In this document: piece after piece, positions 34,575 through 44,006 of the stretch | Position numbering within the stretch: the stretch's first letter is position 1 | Layout of the letters: each line of letters opens with the position of its first letter | Source: G963677445 sp963678275 | Lineage (GTDB): Bacteria; Bacteroidota; Ignavibacteria; Ignavibacteriales; Melioribacteraceae | Length of the DNA: 64,000 nt | Direction of reading: 5' to 3' | Assembly (NCBI GenBank): GCA_963678275.1 | Contig: OY782765.1 | Location: 3,844,001-3,908,000 of the forward strand | The notes under the pieces: generated by a model | What the model was told of the DNA's origin: nothing | The model's database searches: none | Seen by the model: the letters and a program-made list of their open reading frames with translations, nothing else | Made by a program: the position numbers and the translations under genes

Positions 34575-36410
34575 TTACTTAAAAAGCCCTTTCAAACCGT
34601 TGCCGATAAGATCGCCGAGGTTGTTCTTTTTATCCTCGATTTCCTGCTTTTTAGAATCGAATATTCCATTGGTGTTGCCGAGGATATTTTCATATTGAGC
34701 TAATTGGGCTTTCAGTTTATTGCTTTGTTCCTCGATTATTTTATCCAGCTCTTTTTTGTATTTCGTAATTTCTTTATCTATCCGGTCTTTGATTTTTTGT
34801 TTGGCTTCGGCAATGTTTTTATCGAGAACCCTGTTGAGACTGTTCATGAAAAGTTTGTCGAGACTTGATGAGAGATCAAATTTCATGTTATCACGGGTTC
34901 CGGATATTTTCGCGTGAAAATCGAGCTTGTTTATTCCGGCGATAATATCTCTTACTACCTCCTGGATCTTTCCCTTGGGCGGTTTGCTTGCAGAAAAATC
35001 CATTTTTAGTTTTTCGGCGGCAAAGTCTATACCGGCGTTTATTTGTTCCCCTGTGATCTCAAATTTGGTGTTCATAACACCCCTGCCATCCCTGATCTTT
35101 CCGGGAAAGAGTTCCGATTCCGAAAGTTTAATATCGTCGATTACAAAACCCTTGTAGCTCAGATCAAATCTTTCTGAGGGGAGATCGGCGAGGTAATCGA
35201 GAACACCGTTAAATTGCAGGGTTGTGCCAATCTCATTTTCGCCGCCGATATCTATGATCGTGGTTTTATTGACAAGTCTCTGATCTGAAACAATATCTGT
35301 AACCAGCCCCCTCATTTTTAGCTGTGATTCGGTTTCACCTGAAAGTTTTATCTGTTTAATCCAGAGATCGGGCCGGGCGTTTTTATTATAAAAATATATG
35401 TCCTGCCCCTTAAATCTGGGCGGGTCTGGTTCCTTCGGTTCATCCGAGGCGAGATATTCTTCATAATAATAGCGAGCCTGTTCCACATAGCCGAGATAAG
35501 ATTTTATATCATCGACAACCTCTTTGCCAAATACCATTTTGCCAATATTTTCGGCGTTTATTTCGGGCAGCTTTGCTTTTGAGAGGGCTCTCTGGTAATC
35601 TTCTTTTATCCAGTCATCCACCTGCGTCGCGTTATTCCCCACAAAATTTATATCCTCTTCCACACGTTTTTTAGTGTTTTCAACAAATTTTGTAAGAGAA
35701 TCGATAGTGGTTTTAATATCATTTATTCCGGTTATTGCGTTTTTAATACCTTCGGCCGATTTGATATTCTTTACATCAATCGCTTTTATTTTTGCCTGGA
35801 GATTTTTCGCGTCCTTCTCGAAATCGGCTGTTTCAAAAGTCTTTTTCCAGGTGTCATATTTATTTGTGGCTTCCTTCTGAAGGTTTTTAATTTTCTCCGG
35901 ACTCTTCAGATCGAGAAGTTTAAATATACTGTCGGCATTAACATTCTGAGAAACGGCGGAAAAATCGAAGCCTGTATTTTTCTCTACCTGCTCTTCGAGG
36001 GTAGCCACCGATTCTCCTATAAAACTGCCTGTATCAGGTTCAGTCTCTTCAACCGGCAGAGCGCCGTCTGTTTCACGGTCTGTGTTGGTTTTTATATCGC
36101 TCAGTTCAATATTTTCTATAACTATCTTTCCGGAAAGGAGAGGAATGAATTCCATATTAAATTCCGCCCGGCCTGTTTCCACCCTGTTTTTCATAGTATT
36201 CTGCGGATCAGTAACCTGAAGACGGTCCCATTCGATCGATAGGCTGAATATGGAAAAGCTGAATCCGTCCAATTCTACGAGAGCTCCATTGGCGGAAGTT
36301 CCGGCGTCCTCAATCTGGCTTTCGAACCAACTGTCAGTAAAAAACCATGTGATAAGAAAAAATATAGCCGTGAGAACAATTAAAAGTAATATTCCTTTTT
36401 TCCTGATCAT
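34575..36410 (-). CDS. TIGR03545-like AsmA-type envelope protein
   Basis: A 611-residue protein with one N-terminal membrane segment (about 5-25). LVELDGFSFSIFSLSIEWDRLQVTDPQNTMKNRVETGRAEFNMEFIPLLSGKIVIENIELSDIKTNTDR is the AsmA-like start seen in the TIGR03545 family. A long helical coiled-coil region (about 150-330) follows, then beta-rich AsmA-like repeats (GVLDYLADLPSERFDLSYKGF), and a final coiled coil (about 520-605). Such proteins are thought to lie in the periplasm and may handle lipid transport or outer-membrane biogenesis. Its start overlaps the stop of the upstream gene (ATGA), consistent with a TIGR03545-TIGR03546 pair. Confidence 0.78.
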   Translation of the reverse strand: MIRKKGILLLIVLTAIFFLITWFFTDSWFESQIEDAGTSANGALVELDGFSFSIFSLSIEWDRLQVTDPQNTMKNRVETGRAEFNMEFIPLLSGKIVIENIELSDIKTNTDRETDGALPVEETEPDTGSFIGESVATLEEQVEKNTGFDFSAVSQNVNADSIFKLLDLKSPEKIKNLQKEATNKYDTWKKTFETADFEKDAKNLQAKIKAIDVKNIKSAEGIKNAITGINDIKTTIDSLTKFVENTKKRVEEDINFVGNNATQVDDWIKEDYQRALSKAKLPEINAENIGKMVFGKEVVDDIKSYLGYVEQARYYYEEYLASDEPKEPDPPRFKGQDIYFYNKNARPDLWIKQIKLSGETESQLKMRGLVTDIVSDQRLVNKTTIIDIGGENEIGTTLQFNGVLDYLADLPSERFDLSYKGFVIDDIKLSESELFPGKIRDGRGVMNTKFEITGEQINAGIDFAAEKLKMDFSASKPPKGKIQEVVRDIIAGINKLDFHAKISGTRDNMKFDLSSSLDKLFMNSLNRVLDKNIAEAKQKIKDRIDKEITKYKKELDKIIEEQSNKLKAQLAQYENILGNTNGIFDSKKQEIEDKKNNLGDLIGNGLKGLFK

Positions 36411-36934
36411 AATTCCCCCGCCCCTGATATTTTATCATACCATTCATATAACTTTGATCCTTTAACCATCTGCACGATTTTCAGCTTCTGGAACATCGGA
36501 TCAATTTTTACCCTGTACTGAACGACCCCGATTTTCGCGAGGAAATACATCGGGAGAAGCAGCAGGATTGACGCCGCGAGACTGCCCATCACAACGGTGT
36601 TGTTAAAATTGCTGAGTCCCAGAACAGGGGTGTTATACATCGAGGTGTAAACATCTTTCATAGAACCAATATCCACAAGGAGGAAATAACCGAAGCTGTG
36701 GAAAAGAGGATCAAAAAACCATGCGAAAAGGCTGAAAAGCAGAAAGCCGAAGATCGACATTGATATGTTTACATCAAGAATAATTATGAGCAGAATTACA
36801 AGCAGGTTATGCAGATTCCAGAAGGGAGTAAGTCCCAGTATCATTCCCAGGATGAATCCGCCCGCTATCTGGCCGGGTGAAGCTCCCGACCGTAAAACTT
36901 TGAAGAGTTTGGCTAATAATTCCAGACCGATCAT
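36407..36934 (-). CDS. TIGR03546-like membrane protein (DUF2062-type)
   Basis: A 175-residue membrane protein with about four segments. MIGLELLAKLFKVLRSGASPGQIAGGFILGMILGLTPFWNLHNLL is the signature N-terminus: 'SPxQIAxGxxLGxxLGLxP' is shared by DUF2062 and TIGR03546 proteins. It is the upstream gene of a two-gene operon with the AsmA-like protein, to which it is translationally coupled. The conserved pairing suggests they form one envelope complex. Confidence 0.8.
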   Translation of the reverse strand: MIGLELLAKLFKVLRSGASPGQIAGGFILGMILGLTPFWNLHNLLVILLIIILDVNISMSIFGFLLFSLFAWFFDPLFHSFGYFLLVDIGSMKDVYTSMYNTPVLGLSNFNNTVVMGSLAASILLLLPMYFLAKIGVVQYRVKIDPMFQKLKIVQMVKGSKLYEWYDKISGAGEL

Positions 36935-37028
36935 TTGTTCTCCATTAATATTTTTACCGGCAGCAATTTGTTAAATTTTTTAAAGAATGACAAATTTCGA
37001 AAAATTCGGGAAGGCAAAATTTATTAAG

Positions 37029-37643
37029 TTACGGCTCAATTCCCAAAATCAAAAGAGGTACAGGTGGATTATTTCTACCTTGTCTCATAACATTATAAAC
37101 CTCTCCCTCATAGTATGCAACACCACTTGACATTTCAGATTGCATCTTTTTTGTGGGTAAAATTTCAATACCCAAATTTATTATTCCACCAGTATAAAAT
37201 AGCATATGTTTGACAAATAAATCGTATGCAACAAAAGCGTATTTCCCAAACTGTACTTCAACAGCAATTTTATCTTTCACAAAATCAGTTTGATTATAAC
37301 TAAATATTGGGTCTTTTTCACCTTGATCCAATAAAAATTTTCTCTGATCTTTTGAAGAAAGATCAATACACCTCTCCATTAAGTCTCTTTTTAGAGTAAT
37401 GTAATAAGAATATCGGCTTTCCGACCATTTATTTAAATCAAACAATTTTACAAATTCTTTATTTAATTCAACCGGACTAAAAAGTTTATTACCGGTTTTT
37501 GTTTTTTCTTTACTGATTTTTGTTTTTAACGAATTGGCATCAACATTCCTTATAATTTCCTTAATCTCTTTATACAAGGAGGCATGATGAACTAACAAAT
37601 ATTCTTCACCGTTCAAATGCGAGTATGTTTTTTCGATTTTCAT
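37029..37643 (-). CDS. BglII-type restriction endonuclease
   Basis: A 204-residue protein. The active-site order D120-FVKDKIAV-E129-V-Q131 has the same spacing as BglII (Asp84, Glu93, Gln95), including Gln instead of the usual Lys; QFGKYAFVAYDLFVKHMLFY then continues the conserved core. The family (PF09195, BglII/BstYI) cuts AGATCT or RGATCY leaving GATC ends. The site recognised here is not certain. The ATG at 37643 overlaps the methyltransferase stop (ATGA), so the endonuclease is translated after its protecting partner. The pair is visibly AT-rich relative to its neighbours, as for acquired R-M systems. Confidence 0.85.
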   Translation of the reverse strand: MKIEKTYSHLNGEEYLLVHHASLYKEIKEIIRNVDANSLKTKISKEKTKTGNKLFSPVELNKEFVKLFDLNKWSESRYSYYITLKRDLMERCIDLSSKDQRKFLLDQGEKDPIFSYNQTDFVKDKIAVEVQFGKYAFVAYDLFVKHMLFYTGGIINLGIEILPTKKMQSEMSSGVAYYEGEVYNVMRQGRNNPPVPLLILGIEP

Positions 37644-38593
37644 TCAAAAAGGTTGTAATTGCCAGCATTCTTCCACTCTGAAGGAATTTGGGCAATTTTA
37701 TCATTTTTAGATGGCTGATGAACAGGTTTATTAATTGGGCGAACTTTTAAATTTCCTTCTTTTAATTTTTCTAATCTATCATTGGCTATTTCACAATATT
37801 TCTTTTCTTTATCAATACCAATACCATTCCTGTTATTTTTTATTGCAGCAATAACAGCTGAACCGACACCACAAAAAGGATCGAGAACCCAGCTTTTTTC
37901 ATTAGTTAATGCAAGGACACATCTCTCAATAAGCTCTACAGGATATTGGCATGGATGTTCTGTTTTTTCTGGATGATTTGATTTAACATTTGGTATATCC
38001 CAAAGTTCATTATCCCAGTCTTTTAAAACTATTTCCCAAATATCAGTGGGATTTTTACCCAATGGGTTACCAGATAATTGTCCTTTCTTAGGTCCTTTAA
38101 AATGTTTTTTTCCAGGATACTTTGATGGGATTCTAACATCATCAAGGTTAAAAATATAATTGTCTGATTTAGTAAACCACAATATTGTCTCATATCTTCC
38201 CGAGAATCTGTTAGAAGCATGAAGACCATGGCCGAAATGCCAAATTATTCGATTCCTAAGTTTCAGTCCATACTCTTTAAATATATCATAATAATATATA
38301 TCCAATGGAAATATTTCGCCATTCTCTACATAGTTGCCAACCTGCCAACATAAACTTCCACGATCAGATAATTTGTTGATCAAGGCTTTTATAATTTCTT
38401 TTTGAGTTAGAAGATACTCTTTGATAGAAGTTCTTATTTCATAAGCTTTCCCAATATTATAGGGTGGGGAAGTGATAATGAGATCAAACTTATTATCATT
38501 AAAGGATCTTATTACTTCGAGAGAGTCGCCATTGATAATTTTATGTTCTAAGTTCGTGCTTATATATTCGATCAGCGGTTCTTTAACTTTCAT
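37640..38593 (-). CDS. DNA methyltransferase of BglII-type R-M system (N4-cytosine-like)
   Basis: A 317-residue protein from the ATG at 38593; a TTG at 38599 also opens the frame. Catalytic motif IV is TSPPYN (41-46), the S-P-P-Y form typical of N4-cytosine enzymes, and the SAM-binding FxGxG motif is DPFCGVGSA near the C-terminus. This order (motif IV before motif I) makes it a beta-class enzyme. The target-recognition region lies between, about 130-220 (FSGRYETILWFTKSDNYIFN...). It modifies the site cut by the adjacent endonuclease; M.BglII, an N4-cytosine enzyme, is the natural comparison. Confidence 0.9.
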   Translation of the reverse strand: MKVKEPLIEYISTNLEHKIINGDSLEVIRSFNDNKFDLIITSPPYNIGKAYEIRTSIKEYLLTQKEIIKALINKLSDRGSLCWQVGNYVENGEIFPLDIYYYDIFKEYGLKLRNRIIWHFGHGLHASNRFSGRYETILWFTKSDNYIFNLDDVRIPSKYPGKKHFKGPKKGQLSGNPLGKNPTDIWEIVLKDWDNELWDIPNVKSNHPEKTEHPCQYPVELIERCVLALTNEKSWVLDPFCGVGSAVIAAIKNNRNGIGIDKEKKYCEIANDRLEKLKEGNLKVRPINKPVHQPSKNDKIAQIPSEWKNAGNYNLFE

Positions 38594-38675
38594 TAACAAT
38601 CTTCTTTTATTTTAAAAATACTAATAAAATCAAAAATCAACAATTATAAATATACTTTACAACGCAAAATTTTGT

Positions 38676-40319
38676 CTATTTCTTCTCCGCGATATTTCTG
38701 AAACGGACAATATTCCAGGGCACTTCAGGTTTCCATTCAATTCCCACGGGAGAGTCGGCGATGTTATAGATAAAGGAAAAAAGAAATTTTAAATGCTGTA
38801 CAGAAGCTTTCAGATTAATTTTCTGGTTCAGATCATCAAAGGGAGAATGGTAAAGATTATTTGAGTAATAAAGGTTTTTTTTCAGTCCTTCATCAATTGA
38901 TATATTACGGTAGTTTGGGGCGTCGAGTATCAGAATTGAGGGTATCCCCGCCTTGGCAAAAGCCATCTGGTCGGAACGGTTAAATGATTCCCACTGGCTG
39001 AACATTTCCGGTATATCTTCCACAGTCATATTCATCTGTATAGCGGTTTTCTGAAGATAATCATCAAGGGTTGAAAGGCTGCGCCCCACTCCGATTACAG
39101 CATTAAATTGGTCAATTACCGCGAGTCCGTCGATATTGACATTTGCCTGGGTTTTATAAAGAGGCCGGAGAGGATTTTGTGTATAATAGGTTGAGCCCAA
39201 TAATCCTTTCTCTTCGCCGGTTACCGCGATAAAAATTACAGAGCGGGCAGGTTTTTTCTCAAGCTGATTAAACCTTTCAGCGAGTTCCAGAAGAGCGGCG
39301 GCGCCCGCGGCATTATCCTGAAGCCCGTTATATATTGAATCCCCTTTAACAGCAGGACCAATTCCAAGATGATCGTAATGGGCCGAAACAATAATATATT
39401 CATTCTTCAGCTCACGGTCGCTTCCCTCAACTATTCCCGCCACGTTATTTGATATAAAATCGCGCCTTTTGAATTTACCTCTGAATGAAAGCATGGTGTT
39501 TAGTTCTCTGCAGGCGACAGAATTATTCTGATGCATTCTGTAAAGTTTCTCCAGATTAAGTCCCGAACCTGAAAAAAGCATGTCGGCATTATTCGGATTT
39601 ATCATTATACTCAACTGGCCTGTAACGGCGGACGCGGGAATAACATCCTCAAAAGAAAACTCATTGAAAAATTCTCCCCAGTCTCTTTCACAGCAGGGAA
39701 AGGGAATAATAACCGATCCTCTCGCTCCCCGTGATATGGCAATTCTCTGCTTGGACTCAGGATAACTGTATATTGTCGGGGCGGGACCATCAAAATATTC
39801 CTGGTGTTCAGATAATGGCTCGCCGGAAAGAAGAACAACTATTTTGTTTGTCACATCCAGGTTAAGATAATCATTATAATCATATTCGGGCGCGATAATT
39901 CCATAACCCGCGAATACCATTGGTATCGGGGAGGGAGTAAAAGTCTGATCACCGGTTTTATATAGAAGGTATTCATCGCCGAATTGGAGTTTGGTAGTAT
40001 CTTTTCCATCAAAGAGTAATAATTCCGAATCGGGAAGCGTTGTATTTCCATGCATTCTGATTGGCTGGAAAAATGAGCCATTCCGGTTTGCAGGCTGCAG
40101 TCCCCCTTTTTCCATTTCCCTTTTTATATACAGAGCGGCTTTTTCACCTCCCGGCTGACCTGTGCCCCTCCCTTCAAATTCATCACCTGCAAGCTTTGAC
40201 ATCCGTTCAAAGAATGATTCAGATGAAAATGTATTCATCGTTTTATAATAATCATCATTCTGCCCGATTAAAAGAGAGCTGATTACCATAAATAAATATA
40301 GTCCTGATCTGAAAACCAT
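38676..40319 (-). CDS. M28-family aminopeptidase, exported
   Basis: A 547-residue protein read from the ATG at 40319 (MVFRSGLYLFMVISSLLIGQ); a TTG nine bases upstream would add only three residues. The signal peptide ends near residue 20. The M28 di-zinc site is complete: H and D in VSAHYDHLG, Asp in GLQDNAAGA, the catalytic pair in VTGEEKGLLG, Asp in VNIDGLAV and His in LYHSPFDD. A PA-like insertion (about 95-290) comes before the catalytic domain, as in bacterial M28 aminopeptidases. It releases N-terminal amino acids from peptides outside the cytoplasm; the peptide transporter at 31659 may take up products. Confidence 0.92.
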   Translation of the reverse strand: MVFRSGLYLFMVISSLLIGQNDDYYKTMNTFSSESFFERMSKLAGDEFEGRGTGQPGGEKAALYIKREMEKGGLQPANRNGSFFQPIRMHGNTTLPDSELLLFDGKDTTKLQFGDEYLLYKTGDQTFTPSPIPMVFAGYGIIAPEYDYNDYLNLDVTNKIVVLLSGEPLSEHQEYFDGPAPTIYSYPESKQRIAISRGARGSVIIPFPCCERDWGEFFNEFSFEDVIPASAVTGQLSIMINPNNADMLFSGSGLNLEKLYRMHQNNSVACRELNTMLSFRGKFKRRDFISNNVAGIVEGSDRELKNEYIIVSAHYDHLGIGPAVKGDSIYNGLQDNAAGAAALLELAERFNQLEKKPARSVIFIAVTGEEKGLLGSTYYTQNPLRPLYKTQANVNIDGLAVIDQFNAVIGVGRSLSTLDDYLQKTAIQMNMTVEDIPEMFSQWESFNRSDQMAFAKAGIPSILILDAPNYRNISIDEGLKKNLYYSNNLYHSPFDDLNQKINLKASVQHLKFLFSFIYNIADSPVGIEWKPEVPWNIVRFRNIAEKK

Positions 40320-40500
40320 ATAACCCAAAGACTTTTTATTTTTTTCAGTTCCAATATAAATGTTATTAAAGAAAGATTACAGCCCTTTCGATAGCCCCCG
40401 GCTTAATTTAAAATTTGTAACCATTTAATAATTTTACTATTTTCAGGATATTCAGTATTTTTTGAGTAAATACTACCAAAACCAGATCAGAGGAGAGTAT

Positions 40501-41547
40501 ATGATAGAAAAAATTCAACAATTTTTAGGCAGTGAAGCGGAATCACTTTTAAATCACAAAGCTATATTCCCAAAAGAGCAGCTTCACCTTCCAGGCGGCG
40601 ATTTTGTAGACCGAATTTTCGTGCAGTCCGACCGAAATATAAATGTTATTAAAAACCTGCAATGGATTTACAGCAGCGGCAGACTGGCCGGAACAGGTTA
40701 TATGTCCATTCTTCCTGTCGACCAGGGAATTGAACATTCAGCAGGCGCCTCATTCGCCCCGAACCCGATCTACTTCGATCCGGAAAATATCATCAAACTT
40801 GCTATTGAAGGAGGCTGCAACGCTGTGGCTTCCACACTTGGTGTGCTTGGAATGAACTCCCGTAAATACGCGCATAAAATTCCATTTGTTGTAAAGATCA
40901 ACCACAATGAGCTGTTAACATATCCTAACACTTATGACCAGATTCTTTTTGCCAGTGTTGATCAGGCTTATAACATGGGCGCGGCTGCCGTTGGAGCTAC
41001 AATTTATTTCGGCTCGGATGAAAGTGACCGCCAGATAGTAGAGATAAGCGAGGCATTTGAATATGCGCATGAACTGGGGCTCGCCACAATTTTATGGTGC
41101 TACACAAGAAACAGCGCTTTTAAAGCTGATAAGGACTATCATGTTTCTGCCGACCTGACAGGACAGGCAAATCATCTCGGCGTTACAATTCAGGCGGATA
41201 TTATCAAGCAGAAACTGCCACAGAATAACGGCGGATTTAACGCTATAAAATTCGGCAAAACTCATCCGAAGGTTTATTCCGGGCTTACAACCGATCATCC
41301 AATCGATCTGACACGCTACCAGGTTATTAACAACTATATGGGCCGCGCGGGACTTATCAACAGCGGCGGCGCCTCCGGAGATAATGACTTTGCCGAAGCT
41401 GTTAAAACCGCGGTGATCAATAAAAGAGCGGGGGGCCAGGGTCTTATTTCAGGAAGAAAAGCTTTCCAGCGCCCGATGGAAGAAGGGGCAAAACTGCTCA
41501 ACGCTATACAGGATGTTTATCTTTGTGATGAGGTTACGATAGCATAG
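40501..41547 (+). CDS. fbaB: Class I fructose-bisphosphate aldolase
   Basis: A 348-residue protein from the ATG at 40501 with a strong GAGGAGAG site; the frame opens earlier at a TTG. GYMSILPVDQGIEHSAGASFAPNPIYFDPENIIKLAIEGGCNAVA is the DhnA/FbaB N-terminal signature. KINHNELLTYPN, ATIYFGSDESDRQI and the strand with the Schiff-base lysine (NAIKFGKTHPKVYSGL) follow, with a final GRAGLINSGGASG phosphate loop. It interconverts fructose 1,6-bisphosphate with DHAP and glyceraldehyde 3-phosphate, without metal. Length matches E. coli FbaB (350). With PckA nearby, gluconeogenic use is plausible. Confidence 0.94.
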   Translation: MIEKIQQFLGSEAESLLNHKAIFPKEQLHLPGGDFVDRIFVQSDRNINVIKNLQWIYSSGRLAGTGYMSILPVDQGIEHSAGASFAPNPIYFDPENIIKLAIEGGCNAVASTLGVLGMNSRKYAHKIPFVVKINHNELLTYPNTYDQILFASVDQAYNMGAAAVGATIYFGSDESDRQIVEISEAFEYAHELGLATILWCYTRNSAFKADKDYHVSADLTGQANHLGVTIQADIIKQKLPQNNGGFNAIKFGKTHPKVYSGLTTDHPIDLTRYQVINNYMGRAGLINSGGASGDNDFAEAVKTAVINKRAGGQGLISGRKAFQRPMEEGAKLLNAIQDVYLCDEVTIA

Positions 41548-41588
41548 GGATAAACAGGAATAATAATATTTTGTGACTATTTTGTGGA

Positions 41589-41612
41589 AGAGACGCAATA
41601 TTTTGCGTCTCT
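41589..41612. repeat. Perfect hairpin AGAGACGCAA-tatt-TTGCGTCTCT
   Basis: A 10-bp stem with a 4-nt loop 40 nt after the aldolase stop. This sequence type (RGAGACGCAA...) is a common dispersed REP-like hairpin in bacteria. It may also serve as a transcript end. Confidence 0.6.
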
Positions 41613-41787
41613 ACGGTTTAATGTCTATTATGTAATCCCTTAATCGTTCAATCATGGATCAGACAGAAAGTACCCGCAATAAGTAAGCGGAATTGAATTA
41701 AAGGAATACAACATTTTGTATTTGTAAAAATAATTCCCTGTTTGAATTCGTAAATAGCCGTATATTACCCCCACGATTGGAATTATT

Positions 41788-42531
41788 ATGAATAAAAAAC
41801 TCGAAATATGCTGCTACTCGGCTGACGCCGCTATAACCGCTGAACGGTGGGGGGCGGACAGGATTGAACTCTGCGATAATTATTCCGAAGGGGGAACAAC
41901 TCCCTCTTACGCGATGGCGGAATATATCATAACGAGACTTGAAATACCGGTGAATGTGATAGTGAGGCCGCGGGGCGGGGATTTTTTATATTCTGATGAA
42001 GAGTATGAGATAATAAAGCGGGATATAGAGGTTAGTAAAAACTTAAACGCCAACGGCATTGTTACCGGTTTCCTGACTCCCGATGGCGATATTGATATGG
42101 CGAGAACGGCTGAAATAGTTGAACTGGCCGCGCCGATGGAGGTTACATTTCACAGGGCGGTTGATCTCTGCAGGGATACTGTGGCAGCGGTCGGGCAGTT
42201 AAAAAGCGCCGGAGTTAGGCGAATTCTCTCCTCGGGGGGAAGGGGCGGCGCGCACGAAGGAAGGGAAGTCCTCAGGGAGATGATCGGAATCGCCGGGGAT
42301 GATATCATAATTATGCCGGGCGGCGGTATCAACGACAAAAACATTGCCGAAATTATTAATTATACCGGCGCGCGGGAGTTTCACAGTTCGGCCAAAACAT
42401 TTATCGGAAGCCGTATGAGATATTTCAGGGAGGATGTTAAGATGGGAGGCGCTGATAAAAATGAATATGATAAAATTACAGTGGATGGCGGCATGGTCAC
42501 TATTATGAAAAATATTTTGATGGAGGGTTAA
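41788..42531 (+). CDS. cutC: CutC family protein
   Basis: A 247-residue TIM-barrel protein. LEICCYSADAAITAERWGADRIELCDNYSEGGTTPSYAM is the CutC N-terminal signature, followed by VNVIVRPRGGDFLYSDEEYEIIKRDI, MEVTFHRAVDLCRD and RILSSGGRGGAHEG. The family was linked to copper homeostasis in E. coli, but its biochemical role is unsettled. The last codons overlap the ribosome binding site of the next gene (GGAGGG), so the two are co-transcribed. Confidence 0.92.
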   Translation: MNKKLEICCYSADAAITAERWGADRIELCDNYSEGGTTPSYAMAEYIITRLEIPVNVIVRPRGGDFLYSDEEYEIIKRDIEVSKNLNANGIVTGFLTPDGDIDMARTAEIVELAAPMEVTFHRAVDLCRDTVAAVGQLKSAGVRRILSSGGRGGAHEGREVLREMIGIAGDDIIIMPGGGINDKNIAEIINYTGAREFHSSAKTFIGSRMRYFREDVKMGGADKNEYDKITVDGGMVTIMKNILMEG

Positions 42532-42537
42532 TTGGAA

Positions 42538-43404
42538 ATGCCGAATGGATTAGACTATTTCTCAAATTACTGGGATAAACCGGAATTAAAAAAAGAGTTC
42601 CAGAATTTTACCGATTTTATTTTCGGCCTTGATTTTGTTTTATGGGATGTTAATGGTTACTGGGATGATGATTATATGCCATTTTCTTTTTTCAGGGATG
42701 GGAAGGTGGTATCCAGTGTATGTCTCTATAAAATTGCGGCTCTTGTTAATGGGAAACAAACTTTTGTCTACCAGTTTTCGGCCGTTGCCACTCTGCCTGA
42801 ATACAGAAAACAGGGGCTGAATAAAATTCTTACCGACAGGGCAATGGAAACTATTGAAGGAACTCCGGATCTGACATTCCTATTTTCCACCGATATGGCC
42901 AAACCATATTACGAAAAGTATGGTTTTATTCCCTCGAAAGAATATTATGTATCAATAGATCCTTCCGGTTGCTCCGGTAAAATGGATGATCTTAAACCTC
43001 TCGGTATTGCGGATAAAAATTTTATATACCGGATGATTCAGGAAAGGGAGCCGGTCTCCGGTATATTCTCCTCATTAAATGATAAACTCACCATGTTTCA
43101 CACTTTTTATAAACTTGAGGGAAAACTTTATTATATAGAGGAGCCGGACGCGATTATCTGTATGGAGAGAAAAGAGGGGGTTTTGACAATATATGATATT
43201 ATCGCGAGAAAAATGCCACTTTTCGAGGAACTTCAGCCATATTTACCCACAGAGGATATCGGGGAAATAAAGGCTCTGCTGCCTGCCGACAAAATAAAAC
43301 CGGAAAAATATCAGCTTAAAGAACTGACAGGAAATAATTTTTACATATTCGGGGAGAACAAAGTGTCATCGGAATTGATTGTTCCATTTACCATGCAGGC
43401 GTAA
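42538..43404 (+). CDS. GNAT family N-acetyltransferase
   Basis: A 288-residue protein; ATG 42538 is 10 nt from GGAGGG while a TTG at 42532 is only 4 nt away, so the start could be either. The GNAT acetyl-CoA site is FSAVATLPEYRKQGLNKILTDRAMETIE (about 83-110, motif A with Q/RxxG), then a strand and TFLFSTDMAKPYYEKYGF (motif B). The C-terminal half is a separate region without recognised motif, as in larger GNAT-SCP2-like acetyltransferases. The substrate is unknown. Directly downstream of cutC. Confidence 0.82.
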   Translation: MPNGLDYFSNYWDKPELKKEFQNFTDFIFGLDFVLWDVNGYWDDDYMPFSFFRDGKVVSSVCLYKIAALVNGKQTFVYQFSAVATLPEYRKQGLNKILTDRAMETIEGTPDLTFLFSTDMAKPYYEKYGFIPSKEYYVSIDPSGCSGKMDDLKPLGIADKNFIYRMIQEREPVSGIFSSLNDKLTMFHTFYKLEGKLYYIEEPDAIICMERKEGVLTIYDIIARKMPLFEELQPYLPTEDIGEIKALLPADKIKPEKYQLKELTGNNFYIFGENKVSSELIVPFTMQA

Positions 43405-43461
43405 AGGGTAATTAAAAAGCATTATCTCACGCGAAGACGCGGAGCGGCAAAAGAGGAATAT

Positions 43462-43716
43462 TTATGCAGACTTCAGGGGGTCCGCGCTATTCAGGATATC
43501 ATAAATAATTGTATCGGAGCTGAAATCCTGTTCATTGGGCCACATAATCCCGTGATGAGCAGGCCGGACAAGACTAAAATATGCTTCATTCTTTAATTCT
43601 TCAAAGGCAGAACCTTTCAGATATGGCCTTACATCAAAAATACCTTTTATTCCACTGCTTGTTGTAATATCAATTTTATATTCATCCAACGGTGTGGCTT
43701 TAATTATTTTTTCCAT
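43462..43716 (-). CDS. DUF2442 family protein
   Basis: An 84-residue protein. KATPLDEYKIDITTSSGIKGIFDVRPYLKGSAFEELKNEAYFSLVRPAHHGIMWPNEQDFSSDTIIYD is the DUF2442 pattern (VxxxxxxxLxxxFxDGxxGxxDxxxxLxxGxFxxLxDxxxFxxVxxxxGxIxWPNGxDLxxDxLY). Function is unknown; often encoded near toxin-antitoxin genes, but here it is alone. Confidence 0.85.
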   Translation of the reverse strand: MEKIIKATPLDEYKIDITTSSGIKGIFDVRPYLKGSAFEELKNEAYFSLVRPAHHGIMWPNEQDFSSDTIIYDILNSADPLKSA

Positions 43717-44006
43717 TGTTCATTTCTCATTTTAAAGGTTCTATTCTGAAAACCGGTTAAAATTAAGCTCTGGTTTATAAATAGAAAATCAGCGCCCTTC
43801 ATTTTTAAATAAATCAAAGAAAGTTAAAAGTTTTCCATGAAAGAATCCAGCCTGCCAGAACTCTTTTAAAGGTTTATTTTTTGTGAAAAGAAATTTGGAT
43901 ATTTCTCTATAATTATACTTGAATATCTTCTAAAATGGCAATAATTTAGTGCTTTGAAAGTTTCGAGATACATCACAGCAAAATGAATAAGATATAAGGT
44001 ATTTTT

